The notes: generated by a model from the letters alone, not told the origin. A DNA stretch of 23,352 bases from JBDREA01 sp043820265 (GCA_043820265.1 JBDREA010000147.1:1-23352); one strand, 5' to 3'. Shown: positions 7,556 to 15,779, numbered from the stretch's first letter. Program-made: numbers and translations.

Positions 7556-7906
7556 TTATTTTGAGTATTTTTCTGCCATTTTCCCGATTACGGGAAGCAT
7601 GTATTTCTCAAGCTTGTAGGCCTTAAACATCAAGAAAACGATCAAAGCCAAAACCACGACAAAGTATAGTGGAAATAGCAGTAGTCCTATTCCCCTAGTG
7701 AAAACCGAAACTATGCCTATCAAAATGCTTATGGGAAAGGATATGAGGATCAATAGTACTCCGAGAATCGTCGACTGTACGGCGTGAAATCTCACGATCT
7801 TGTCCTCTTTTTCTATCAAATAGAACGCCACACTTGAAAGAGGCATCAATAGATAGGATGCTGCAGCCATTATCTTGTTATTCTGGTTCATTTTTTCATC
7901 TGCCAT
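7556..7906 (-). CDS. DUF4870/UPF0132-like small membrane protein
   Basis: The 116-residue protein has a short polar N-terminus, three hydrophobic membrane segments (about 13-31, 45-68 and 73-95) and a basic C-terminus. The KEDKIVRFHAVQSTILG segment after the first membrane helix is the hallmark of the DUF4870/UPF0132 group, for which no function is established. AGGTGAT directly upstream of ATG 7906 on the minus strand is a strong Shine-Dalgarno site. The gene is convergent with the PheT-like gene (12 bases apart) and divergent from priL, with which it shares a 92-base intergenic region. Confidence 0.85.
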   Translation of the reverse strand: MADEKMNQNNKIMAAASYLLMPLSSVAFYLIEKEDKIVRFHAVQSTILGVLLILISFPISILIGIVSVFTRGIGLLLFPLYFVVVLALIVFLMFKAYKLEKYMLPVIGKMAEKYSK

Positions 7907-7942
7907 TTTATCACCTGATTTATTGTTTACGGAAGAATTTTA

Positions 7943-7982
7943 ACATTAATGTAACTAACAATAAGAATAATACCTAAATATA
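7943..7982. promoter_or_regulatory. Candidate priL promoter and palindrome
   Basis: TAAATATA at 7975-7982 is a TATA-like box 16 bases before the priL ATG at 7999, consistent with a short or leaderless message. A 10-base perfect palindrome, ACATTAATGT, lies at 7943-7952 in the middle of this divergent intergenic region and could be an operator. Both are sequence-only suggestions. Confidence 0.35.
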
Positions 7983-7998
7983 GTCGAGAAAATAAAAA

Positions 7999-9015
7999 AT
8001 GCCCGAGGAGAAGTTTGACTTGAAATATCTGGCAAAATACCCCTTTGTCAGCCAGGCTAGGGATTATGTTTCTTCTCTTTCATTGAATCTAGCTGAACTC
8101 CTCGAACACCCTGTTTATGGGGGGTGTTTCGATCAAGGCAAAAAAAGATTGAATACGGCGCTAAACTTTAAGCTTCCAGCTGAAATACCAGACAATTCTT
8201 TAGCTCAAGAAATAGACATTCTTGGATTTGCGGTGGCAAGGCTTATTGCCAACCTGACAAATAAAAAAGACATCATCGGGGCATTCGCTCAAGCTGAGGC
8301 GGGAAGGGCATATGGGTTCATCGAAGCGGAAAACGAGGATTCAACAAAACAACTTAAGGACGATTTGAAATTAGAGATAAAAGACAACCTGATGGACTAC
8401 ATCCATTACATCAAATTAATCCCTCGCCTTGTCAGAGAAGACTCTAAATGGAAGCTTGTAAACAAGAGCGTCTCTTCCGGTAAGGTAAAAATAGAGGCAA
8501 GTGAGGAACGAATTCTATTAAGGGAGTTGATTTACAAAAAACTCTTAGATCCTGTTCCGACGAAAGGCCTTCCCCCAAAGATGGTGAAGGAGGCAAAAAA
8601 GATAAGCGGATTAGCGATTCGAAGAACGCGCATAGAGACTTCGGGAATCCTCGACAAAGAAGCCCTTCCGCCATGCATCATCCACATACTTGGTTTGCTT
8701 GAGTCAGGGAGCGTAAGCCATAACACAATGTTCATCCTGGGGACTTTCCTTCTAAACCTCGGTTTAACAGAGGAACAGATTCTTTCGGTTTTCGCGGGGA
8801 TGCCCACATTTGATCCTGAAAAAACCAGATATCAGCTCGCATTCCTTTCAGGCGAACGCGGAGGCACAGAATACACCTGCCCGGGTTGCGCATCCATAAA
8901 AAGCTACGGATTATGCGTCACAGACTGTGTTGGGATAAAGCATCCACTTCAGCTTTACAGGAGAAATCTTTCCGAAAAAAAATTCAGGAAAAAGGATGAT
9001 ACTCCTCAGAAATAA
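7999..9015 (+). CDS. priL: DNA primase large subunit PriL
   Basis: The 338-residue protein is the regulatory, iron-sulfur subunit of the archaeal/eukaryotic primase, which works with catalytic PriS to make RNA primers. The N-terminal helical half begins KYLAKYPFVSQARDYV. The C-terminal half carries the Fe-S cysteines: Cys226 in LPPCI, then Cys294, Cys297, Cys306 and Cys310 in the YTCPGCASIKSYGLC block, four of which should bind the 4Fe-4S cluster. The conserved HNTMFILGTFLLNLGLTEEQ helices lie between them, and the tail is Lys-rich. No priS is in the window. ATG 7999 is preceded by a TATA-like box but no clear ribosome site. Confidence 0.95.
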   Translation: MPEEKFDLKYLAKYPFVSQARDYVSSLSLNLAELLEHPVYGGCFDQGKKRLNTALNFKLPAEIPDNSLAQEIDILGFAVARLIANLTNKKDIIGAFAQAEAGRAYGFIEAENEDSTKQLKDDLKLEIKDNLMDYIHYIKLIPRLVREDSKWKLVNKSVSSGKVKIEASEERILLRELIYKKLLDPVPTKGLPPKMVKEAKKISGLAIRRTRIETSGILDKEALPPCIIHILGLLESGSVSHNTMFILGTFLLNLGLTEEQILSVFAGMPTFDPEKTRYQLAFLSGERGGTEYTCPGCASIKSYGLCVTDCVGIKHPLQLYRRNLSEKKFRKKDDTPQK

Positions 9016-9024
9016 CAATGATGC

Positions 9025-9513
9025 TCAGATTTTTCTCTTCTTTCCCAACTTTTTCGTTATCTCATCAACTATCTGATAATACACGGGGATAACGTAAAGA
9101 GGGAGTACTATTCCAGTAAGCAATCCGGTAGCTAACCTTTTCGAATTTGTGCTTTCATATGATGTAACAAGCTGTATGGTTCCGTCAAGAGCCAAAGGCA
9201 CAATTGCAGCAAAAAGAATCCATTTTGGAGGGGTGGGGATAGGCCCGAGCCTTCGATGAAGCGGGTACAGAAGCGATGAAATTAGAAATCCAACATATAA
9301 TCCCGTGTCTCTGGCGCACACTCCAAGCTGATGCCCCATCAAAAAAATGCTTCTATCAGGCAGCTGATGGCAAATGTCCTTGAATATGAAATAGTTCAAG
9401 TCAGCTAAAGTCTCATGGCCCCAGGAAGCCATTATTGGCGGCGTAAAGATTAGAACGTTCCAAAGGATGATAGGAAAAAGAAAAAAAAGAAAGAGGCCCA
9501 GTTCGCGCCTCAT
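9025..9513 (-). CDS. DUF2085-like multi-pass membrane protein
   Basis: The 162-residue protein has hydrophobic segments at about 5-25, 72-88, 96-115 and 128-147. Between the first two lies the signature ICHQLPDRSIFLMGHQLGVC followed by ARDTGLYVG, with Cys and His residues spaced as in DUF2085 predicted membrane proteins. The family usually reads CxRCTG here; this copy has CARDTG, with Asp in place of the second Cys. The conserved Cys/His set hints at metal or haem binding, but the function is unknown. The start lies five bases after the stop of the upstream minus-strand gene, so the two are probably translationally coupled. It is convergent with priL. Confidence 0.85.
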   Translation of the reverse strand: MRRELGLFLFFLFPIILWNVLIFTPPIMASWGHETLADLNYFIFKDICHQLPDRSIFLMGHQLGVCARDTGLYVGFLISSLLYPLHRRLGPIPTPPKWILFAAIVPLALDGTIQLVTSYESTNSKRLATGLLTGIVLPLYVIPVYYQIVDEITKKLGKKRKI

Positions 9514-9518
9514 CTTTT

Positions 9519-10070
9519 TTAATCCCTTCCGCGGATGACGTCGTCTGGTGTGGGATTATCAGAGCTTGAATCTGGGGTCACATTTTTTGCATTCGTTGGC
9601 ACTCCACCAGACCTCTTGCCCTCAGTCACCTTGACATAGATGACTCCGCCGATTGCGCCGAACACAGGATTTATTATCAATCCCAAGATTAATCCGAACA
9701 CTGCACCGATCATTGTCCCCACAGCGCTCATTCCCATATTGCCCATCGGTCCAGCGAAACCATTATCCATCATAGCGAATGGCATGAATGCTGCACCAAA
9801 AATCGCTGTGATAGCTAGGCTTATGATCGTGCCGAATACTGTTGCGACTACAGCATAGCTGACACCGCTCAAAGCTCCAACGACTGCCCCATCCACTAAC
9901 TCCAGTCTTGGATTCTTCTTCTTCAGAAGATACGCGGCTCCCGCACCGCCCACGATAACAAGAAGGCAGCAGAGGAAATTTAAAAAGTTAATCACCGGAA
10001 TTGACCCAATAAACCCCATCACCCCGCCTGCGATGAGGGCGGGTTTGATCATATTTTTAATATTTATCAT
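9519..10070 (-). CDS. Glycine-rich four-helix membrane protein, unknown function
   Basis: A 183-residue membrane protein with hydrophobic segments near 8-25, 30-48, 62-95 and 113-150. These are rich in small residues (GGVMGFIGS, GGAGAAYLL, GAVFGLILGL), like glycine-zipper membrane proteins. The C-terminal 35 residues are polar with many Ser, Pro and Asp and probably lie outside the membrane. A GAGGTGC sequence precedes ATG 10070 on the minus strand. It is first in a two-gene unit with the DUF2085-like gene. The family is not recognised with confidence; several archaeal small membrane families of unknown function share this make-up. Confidence 0.75.
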   Translation of the reverse strand: MINIKNMIKPALIAGGVMGFIGSIPVINFLNFLCCLLVIVGGAGAAYLLKKKNPRLELVDGAVVGALSGVSYAVVATVFGTIISLAITAIFGAAFMPFAMMDNGFAGPMGNMGMSAVGTMIGAVFGLILGLIINPVFGAIGGVIYVKVTEGKRSGGVPTNAKNVTPDSSSDNPTPDDVIRGRD

Positions 10071-10081
10071 TGTAACAGCAC

Positions 10082-10126
10082 CTCGTGAGTTTTTAAGGAT
10101 TTATCCTGCGCAAATAAAAACGCGAG
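10082..10126. repeat. Inverted repeat between divergent genes
   Basis: GTTTTTA at 10089-10095 pairs with TAAAAAC at 10115-10121. CTCG at 10082-10085 pairs with CGAG at 10123-10126, so the arms are interrupted only by three and one bases. A small hairpin, AGGA/TCCT around TTTA, sits inside, followed by GCGC. It lies between the membrane protein start at 10070 and the AAA operon at 10169, where an operator or core promoter is expected. Confidence 0.45.
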
Positions 10127-10168
10127 TAATTCCTATTTTAACCTGTTCAAAGGGAATAAATTACGAAG

Positions 10169-11011
10169 ATGCACTCCCACATAAACAAACTTGAAGCATC
10201 CCGTGCCTTTGTTCCTTCGCGTTCTCTATCCGAGGTGCGGCAGTTTTTCGAAAAGGAAAGGGGGAAGAAGCGACTGGGTTTCGGTTCAACCGAAAAAATC
10301 GAATCCATCCAAGCGCGATACCGCCCCCTGGCGTGCTTTGAAGTGTTTCGGCAAACCGAGGTGAGACGCGGATTTCCGATAAAAAAATCCCATACCGTGG
10401 CAAAGCACTTGACATTGTACGCAGACCTTGTGTTCGGGCACATCTATCGAATGGGAAAACACGGGATAGAATCCTCTAACGCCCTTGCGAACGTGGGCAA
10501 ACTGACGACAGAAGAAAAGGAAGTGTTGGATAGGTTACTTTACTTTGGACCTATTCGAGCCCAAACAACACATCCGTTTGTCGCCCGAACCCTCCTAGAT
10601 TTTGGATTGATAAACATAAAAAAGGGAAATCAAATCCACCCACTCAAAATACTTGGCTCGGGCTTAAATTTTCTTGTGAGTTTCATCAAAGAAGATAACG
10701 GGGAAGAAAGTTTATCTGAAGACGAAGATCTCTTTCTTCACCCCAGCGACGCTTTCCCAAGATTCAGAGACGACCACTTCGAGCTGGGAAGACTCCTAAA
10801 AACTGTATCCCAACCAGATCCCCCCATGCCCTTAGATCAAGTGGAAGTAGGCCCCGATAGAATAATCAAAGCAATAAACTCTCTAGCAGGTTTTAAGGCA
10901 AAACTCAAAGAAATAGTCTACTTACCCTACTACGAGTGCCGGTACCTAAATGAAAGATCAGAGATTCGTATTAAAATCCACACACCCCTAAGAATTACGG
11001 AAAGCAAATGA
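10169..11011 (+). CDS. Free-standing relative of the AAA N-terminal region
   Basis: The 280-residue protein is collinear with residues about 37-255 of the AAA ATPase encoded next. Both open the shared region with a Y-x-P motif (YRPLACFEV at 51-59 here, YLPVGRFHV at 37-45 there), then FGHIYRM versus FGDLFYL. A winged-helix-like middle follows (EKEVLDRLLYFGPIRA, LLDFGLINI here), and the region closes with YLPY strands (YLPYYECRY at 251-259 here, YLPYVSVTH at 232-240 there). The spacing of the Y-x-P motifs is 200 versus 195 residues. The two genes overlap by ATGA at 11008-11011, so they are translationally coupled. A role as adaptor, substrate receptor or regulator of the ATPase is inference; no enzyme motif is visible. 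Confidence 0.85.
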   Translation: MHSHINKLEASRAFVPSRSLSEVRQFFEKERGKKRLGFGSTEKIESIQARYRPLACFEVFRQTEVRRGFPIKKSHTVAKHLTLYADLVFGHIYRMGKHGIESSNALANVGKLTTEEKEVLDRLLYFGPIRAQTTHPFVARTLLDFGLINIKKGNQIHPLKILGSGLNFLVSFIKEDNGEESLSEDEDLFLHPSDAFPRFRDDHFELGRLLKTVSQPDPPMPLDQVEVGPDRIIKAINSLAGFKAKLKEIVYLPYYECRYLNERSEIRIKIHTPLRITESK

Positions 11012-13863
11012 AGATAAGTAAAATCCCGACGGCAGCCTTTGCGATAGCAGCCGACGTAGAAGAAAACATAAAAAAAAGGTTTTCAAAGGACAAAGGAGCT
11101 CAACTGAGGTATTCCTATCTGCCGGTCGGACGCTTTCACGTCACAAGGACCGAACAAAAAGAAACCGGACTATTCTTCAAAAAAACCGCCTTCGACAAAA
11201 TCGAAAACTACTTCTACTTCGACATGGCCTTCGGAGACCTCTTCTATCTGCATAGGGAGCACGCCCACAAAAAGAACCCCCGCCTGGACAAATCCGACTT
11301 CATAAGAAGGGTGTGGGACTACCCGGACGAATACCTACTCACCCTCGGCCAGCTCCACGAATACGGAAGCCTGCCACACGAGGAACTAAATCGCACTATC
11401 ATCATGGAGCTTGTGAAAGCCGGATTCGCAGAAGTATACGAGCCAGACGTGAACCAACTCTTCAACTTTCTAAGAAACGCCTTGGATCCAGACGACCTTG
11501 TCAGCAGAAAATACCTAGTCAGACCCAGGTTCAATCTCCCCACATTCGGAAACAGCAGATACGAGCTCGATTCCTTCCTAAAGATAGGCGAATCAATGGA
11601 CGACCGATACGAAAAGGACCCCATCCACTTCAGCCACGAAAGAATGTACGATATCTTTCGATTGGTCTACAACGGCGGAGCCGTAGTCTCCCAGATGACC
11701 TATTTGCCCTACGTTTCGGTCACACACAAAAAAGATAAAAAACAGGTTTCCGAGATTTTTTATCCGTTAGCGGGTCTGCAAAACAAGAACTTGAAACAAT
11801 ACTTCAAAAACGAGGTGAAATGCAAGCCAATAAGCTTTATGACGACCATGGGGGTCTCAGGGTCAGTCCCACTCGAGGGTTCCACAATCGACTTCGGAGA
11901 CGTAGCAGACATGGAAGAAGTCAAACAGGAGATAAGAGAAAAAATAATCTATCCACTAGCGCATCCCGAAGTCAGCAAGGAATACGGGAAAAAGGCAGGG
12001 GGTTCCATACTCTTCTATGGTCCCCCCGGGTGCGGAAAAACCTACATCGCAAGGGCTACGGTAGGTGAATGCGGGATAAACTTCTTTAATGTGAACACCT
12101 CAGACATCATGAGCGGCACAGCCGACGAAGGGGCGAAAAACATCCATGAAGTATTCGTCGAGGCAAGCAGAAACGCACCTTCCATATTGTTCTTCGACGA
12201 ATTAGACGCGCTAGGCGGAAGAAGGAGCGCAGAAAAAGCGGGAGAAGAGCGTATTGTGACCAACCAGTTCCTCATGGAGATGGATGGAGTTGAATCCCTA
12301 TCAGAAAACATGCTGATCGTAGGCTCAACGAATGTGCCCTGGGAGCTTGACCCCGCCCTCAGAAGAGCGGGCAGATTCAACGACCAGATATATATCCCGC
12401 CCCCAAACACCATAGCACGAGTCGAACTATTCAAGATACACACCCGAAAAAAGCCGGTGTCAAAGGACTTGGATTTTGAAAAGCTTTCCGAATTGACGAA
12501 TGGATTCTCATCCGCTGACGTCAAGGCGGTGATAGATGATGCAATCGAGGTGGCATGGGAGGAAGCCTTAAGGACTGGGAATATGCGTCCAGTAACAATG
12601 GAGGACTTCATGAAGGTTCTCAAAGTACGAAAGACAACATTGACTCCCTGGTATAAGCTGGCCGAAAAAGAGATAAGAAAAAGCGGGGAATCAGGGCTCT
12701 ACGAGGACCTTGCAAAACACATCCTAAGACACGCTGGCGGAGTAGACCAAGCACGGATTCCCGGCATCACCTTCAAAGACGTCGGAGGCTTAGGTGAAGT
12801 AAAGGAAAAGATCAAGAGATCCATAGTGTATCCTCTGACCAATCCAGAGCTCGCAAAAAAATTCGGCCAGGTCGCGGGAGGAGGATTCCTATTGTACGGT
12901 CCTCCCGGATGCGGAAAAACCTATATCGCAAAGGCGACTGCAGGGGAATGCAAAGCCAACTTCTTCAACATCAAGATTACAGACATCATAAGCGGGGAAG
13001 AAGGGCAAGCAGAGAAGAACCTCGCCAACGTCTTCGACCGGGCGCAAAGAAACGCCCCTGCGATACTCTTCTTTGACGAATTAGACGCCCTCGCGCCAAG
13101 AAGGGAGTCCGCGGGGGGAGGGGTTGAAAGAAGGATAGTCAACCAATTTCTTTCCGAACTAGACGGATTTGAAAAAAAGGAGGGAGTGATGGTCATTGCC
13201 TCAACCAACGCACCATGGGACATCGACCCGGCACTCAGACGTTCGGGAAGATTCACCCATCAAGCCTACATACCGATACCAGATTACCGCACACGAGTTG
13301 AGGTTTTAAACATCCACTTGAAGGATGCACCCATCGCAGAAGACATCGACATAGACAAGCTGTCAGATCTCACCCAAGGCTACTCCTCTGCCGACCTAAA
13401 GGCGGTCGTAGACCACTCACTTGAGATTCCCTGGGAGCAGGCCCTCCACGGCGAAGGCGAAAGGCTCGCCAACATGAACGACTTTGAAAGGGTCATCACG
13501 ACAAAGCAGTCTTCTCTTCCAGCCTGGTATCAACTGGCGAAAAAACAATTGACCGAAAGCGGAGAGAAAGAGATATACACTGAATTGTGGGGAGACCTTG
13601 AAAAATTCCACAAGAAATCCTCATCTGCGGCCCTCTCAAAGGAAAGCGGCCAAATCCTGACTCAGCTCCAAGACGAGAAACAGAAATTAGAGGACTTGAT
13701 CAGACGGGCAAAATCCAAATACTACGGAAGAGAGCTTGACCAGATAAGCTATAGGGAACTGATAAAAGAGTACCAAAAAAGGATAATGGAAATAGAATAC
13801 GATATAAGAAAAATTTCAAAAAAAGGAACCTCTAAGAAAGATAAAAAAGACAATGGGTTTTGA
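11008..13863 (+). CDS. Tandem AAA ATPase, CDC48-like, with non-CDC48 N-terminal region
   Basis: The 951-residue protein has two AAA modules. D1 has Walker A GPPGCGKT at 338-345, Walker B ILFFDELD at 393-400, sensor-1 STN at 440-442 and arginine finger LRRAGRF at 451-457. D2 has Walker A at 631-638, Walker B at 686-693, sensor-1 at 732-734 and LRRSGRF at 743-749. All catalytic residues are present, so both sites should hydrolyse ATP. After each module comes the same helical piece (TPWYKLAEKEIRKSG near 546-560, PAWYQLAKKQLTESG near 838-852), showing that module plus tail was duplicated. The first 290 residues do not look like the CDC48 N-domain; they resemble the upstream gene's product. Residues about 885-935 look like a coiled coil. 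It is probably a hexameric unfoldase or remodelling ATPase of unknown target. Confidence 0.93.
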   Translation: MKISKIPTAAFAIAADVEENIKKRFSKDKGAQLRYSYLPVGRFHVTRTEQKETGLFFKKTAFDKIENYFYFDMAFGDLFYLHREHAHKKNPRLDKSDFIRRVWDYPDEYLLTLGQLHEYGSLPHEELNRTIIMELVKAGFAEVYEPDVNQLFNFLRNALDPDDLVSRKYLVRPRFNLPTFGNSRYELDSFLKIGESMDDRYEKDPIHFSHERMYDIFRLVYNGGAVVSQMTYLPYVSVTHKKDKKQVSEIFYPLAGLQNKNLKQYFKNEVKCKPISFMTTMGVSGSVPLEGSTIDFGDVADMEEVKQEIREKIIYPLAHPEVSKEYGKKAGGSILFYGPPGCGKTYIARATVGECGINFFNVNTSDIMSGTADEGAKNIHEVFVEASRNAPSILFFDELDALGGRRSAEKAGEERIVTNQFLMEMDGVESLSENMLIVGSTNVPWELDPALRRAGRFNDQIYIPPPNTIARVELFKIHTRKKPVSKDLDFEKLSELTNGFSSADVKAVIDDAIEVAWEEALRTGNMRPVTMEDFMKVLKVRKTTLTPWYKLAEKEIRKSGESGLYEDLAKHILRHAGGVDQARIPGITFKDVGGLGEVKEKIKRSIVYPLTNPELAKKFGQVAGGGFLLYGPPGCGKTYIAKATAGECKANFFNIKITDIISGEEGQAEKNLANVFDRAQRNAPAILFFDELDALAPRRESAGGGVERRIVNQFLSELDGFEKKEGVMVIASTNAPWDIDPALRRSGRFTHQAYIPIPDYRTRVEVLNIHLKDAPIAEDIDIDKLSDLTQGYSSADLKAVVDHSLEIPWEQALHGEGERLANMNDFERVITTKQSSLPAWYQLAKKQLTESGEKEIYTELWGDLEKFHKKSSSAALSKESGQILTQLQDEKQKLEDLIRRAKSKYYGRELDQISYRELIKEYQKRIMEIEYDIRKISKKGTSKKDKKDNGF

Positions 13864-13871
13864 CATAACCT

Positions 13872-14012
13872 TCAGGCCGGGGCAAGTTCTCTAAGCCCCC
13901 GTTTCTTAGCCTCTCCACTCGGAGCAAGCCATTCCCCGAGCTTCATCTGCTCTTCTGAGCTCTTCAATTTAGCCGGTATTTTTCTTTCGATCAAACCGTC
14001 CTCGTAACGCAT
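13872..14012 (-). CDS. Small conserved-looking protein, 46 residues
   Basis: A short frame begins at ATG 14012 and ends at TGA 13872-13874. It encodes MRYEDGLIERKIPAKLKSSE, then a helical part (EEQMKLGEWLAPSGEAKKRG) and a short tail ending LAPA. GGGGTGGTG about five bases upstream on the minus strand is a plausible Shine-Dalgarno site. The frame ends eight bases from the convergent AAA gene, in keeping with the compact spacing elsewhere. The product is charged, without membrane segments or cysteines. I do not recognise it. The case rests on ribosome site, packing and soluble-protein composition. Confidence 0.45.
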   Translation of the reverse strand: MRYEDGLIERKIPAKLKSSEEQMKLGEWLAPSGEAKKRGLRELAPA

Positions 14013-14060
14013 ACGACACCACCCCTTTATTGAGTCCAGAAAGTCCCCCTACAAACCACC

Positions 14061-14210
14061 TATAGCCGATAGCGGAAATGGAATAAAAATTTTCGCTATC
14101 GGATATATCGAATAATTTTGAAAATGCAAATTTAACCCAAAATTATTCGCTATAACTCAATAGTATTATAATGGAATATACAAATAAAAACGGCAGTTTC
14201 CGCTAAGATA
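14061..14210. repeat. Nested inverted repeats downstream of argC
   Basis: This AT-rich stretch, inside the 358 bases between the AAA gene and argC, holds two perfect inverted repeats. CCGATAGCG at 14066-14074 pairs with CGCTATCGG at 14094-14102. CGAATAATTTTG at 14109-14120 pairs with 14138-14149. An outer pair, TAGCGGAAA at 14070-14078 with TTTCCGCTA at 14197-14205, embraces both. It could terminate argC transcription, drive the 46-codon gene, or be a small repeat element. The rest of the gap is the 46-codon gene. Confidence 0.65.
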
Positions 14211-14221
14211 GGGGGAAAACG

Positions 14222-15235
14222 CTAGGGGTGGCCTGATATTTGTGTCAGACTTTCGATTTCCTTGTATCCCATCATCAAATTCATGTTTTGCACCGCCTGA
14301 CCCGCAGCGCCCTTGACGAGGTTGTCGATGACTGAAATTATTTTCAAGGTCTTGGTCCGGCGCTCGTCGTAGACCGCAATATCACAGAAGTTCGTGTTAA
14401 CGACGTTTTTTATGTTTGCATCATCAACGATGCGGATAAACTTCTCTTTATCATATGCTTTCTCATATGCTCCTTTTAGCCCGACTACGTTTTCAACTTC
14501 AGATACAGTGATGCAGCTTAGGATGCCTCGAGAAAACGGAGCCAGCATGGGCGTGAATGATATCCGCACATTCTCCCCGAGCTCCTTTGAAGTGTAGACC
14601 TCCATCTCAGGAACATGACGGTGTCCTATGACCTTGTAGGGCTTGATTGTCCCATCCACTTCTGATGCGTGAAGGAATTGTGAGGGATTGGCTCCCGCAC
14701 CCGATGTCCCCGAGAGACTTGTCACCACGATCCTTTTCAAATCAAGTTTTTTGGGGTAGTTAGAAAGGGGCGCAAGCCCGAGGATGACCGAGGTAGGATA
14801 ACAGCCAGGGTTGGCGACAAGCGAAGCCCCCTTAATCTGGGTTCGGTAGAGTTCCGGAAGCCCGTATACTGCCTCCTGTAAGAGTTCGCTGTTCTCGTGC
14901 TTGACATATGCCTCTTCATAAGCATCAAGTGGGAGCCGGTAGTCCGCGCTTAAATCCACTACCTTAGAGCCTGAGTTTAGCAGGCTTGGAGCATACTTCA
15001 TTGATTCCCCATGAGGTAATGCCAGAAAGACCACATCCGCATCGATTTTTTCCGGACTGAATTCTTGGAATTCACCCTCAAACATCCCAGAAAGATTCTT
15101 GTGCAGACTTGCGACCTTTTGCCCCACATACTGCCTGCTACTAGTAACCAACTCATCCACCTTGGGGTGGTTGACAAGAATACGTAGAAGCTCTGCTCCG
15201 CTATAGCCTGAGCCCCCGACAACATAAGCCTTCAT
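14222..15235 (-). CDS. argC: N-acetyl-gamma-glutamyl-phosphate reductase (ArgC/LysY family)
   Basis: The 337-residue enzyme reduces an acyl phosphate to the semialdehyde with NADPH, in arginine or, with a LysW carrier, lysine/arginine synthesis. The start MKAYVVGGSGYSGAELLRIL is the nucleotide-binding loop. The catalytic cysteine is Cys145 in ANPGCYPTS. GTSGAGANPSQ and GHRHVPEME (His205, His207) follow in the family order. ATG 15235 is chosen over TTG 15247 because the family begins at this Met. No argB, argJ or lysW is in the window, so acetyl versus LysW substrate cannot be decided. It ends a five-gene minus-strand run whose other members have no evident tie to arginine. Confidence 0.92.
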   Translation of the reverse strand: MKAYVVGGSGYSGAELLRILVNHPKVDELVTSSRQYVGQKVASLHKNLSGMFEGEFQEFSPEKIDADVVFLALPHGESMKYAPSLLNSGSKVVDLSADYRLPLDAYEEAYVKHENSELLQEAVYGLPELYRTQIKGASLVANPGCYPTSVILGLAPLSNYPKKLDLKRIVVTSLSGTSGAGANPSQFLHASEVDGTIKPYKVIGHRHVPEMEVYTSKELGENVRISFTPMLAPFSRGILSCITVSEVENVVGLKGAYEKAYDKEKFIRIVDDANIKNVVNTNFCDIAVYDERRTKTLKIISVIDNLVKGAAGQAVQNMNLMMGYKEIESLTQISGHP

Positions 15236-15278
15236 AGATGATATCAATTAGAAAGAGTCCACTAAAAAATGAGGTGCT

Positions 15279-15779
15279 TCACCGTGGATGGATTACTCTT
15301 CCATTCTCGATTATCGTATTGGGCGCTTTAATCCGTGCCCCGCATTGTGGACAGACCTCCGAGCCGGGGAGCAATCCTGATTTGCAGTTTCGGCACTGAA
15401 ACCCCTTAAATATATTGACATGGGACGGCGCATCCTCAGTTTGAAGCGGAAACCTCAGCTTTGGAGCCTTTATTGATTCAGTTCGTTTCTCAAAACGCTG
15501 GGCGAGAATCATGCAGTCGAGTATGTATACTACTCTTAGAATCAACTGCATAGTTTGAATCTGAGATGGAATCTCTCCTGTCTCGCTTGTCTCCTTCATA
15601 AGAGTCTCCAATTCCTGAGGATCTTGGGTGCCCATTCCAAGCGCGAATGTAATGATGGCCATTGTCGCAGCAAACAGCACCATTCCCCGGAACAATCTGC
15701 CGACATACCAGTGGCCGATAGGAAAGGGAAAAAGGAAGAATGCCAGCAAACCTGCAAACAAAGGATTTTTTCCGCTCAT
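15279..15779 (-). CDS. TM2-like membrane protein with C-terminal zinc ribbon
   Basis: The 166-residue protein starts with a hydrophobic hairpin (NPLFAGLLAFFLFPFPIGHW, then YVGRLFRGMVLFAATMAI) resembling TM2-domain proteins. A polar segment follows, then a third hydrophobic stretch (QLILRVVYILDCMIL). The end is a zinc ribbon, CRNCKSGLLPGSEVCPQCGA, with four cysteines in CxxC pairs, presumably cytosolic. Such combinations occur in small archaeal membrane proteins of unknown role. It sits 43 bases upstream of argC and 39 bases downstream of the Cys-repeat lipoprotein gene, on the same strand. Both parts of the protein are clear; no function can be assigned. Confidence 0.8.
   Translation of the reverse strand: MSGKNPLFAGLLAFFLFPFPIGHWYVGRLFRGMVLFAATMAIITFALGMGTQDPQELETLMKETSETGEIPSQIQTMQLILRVVYILDCMILAQRFEKRTESIKAPKLRFPLQTEDAPSHVNIFKGFQCRNCKSGLLPGSEVCPQCGARIKAPNTIIENGRVIHPR

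Noticed and set aside
7544..7906. Frameshifted C-terminal half of PheT after the stop
   Set aside because: The stretch encodes a coherent minus-strand DUF4870-like protein; no PheT B5 or core sequence is visible in any plus frame.
12042..12623. A 193-codon open frame antisense to the AAA gene
   Set aside because: It mirrors the Walker and arginine-finger regions, a similar shadow appears opposite the second AAA module, and the sense frame is clearly coding.
13864..14221. Replication origin in the AT-rich gap beside the AAA gene
   Set aside because: No cdc6/orc1 gene or recognisable origin-recognition boxes are present; inverted repeats and AT-richness alone do not support it.
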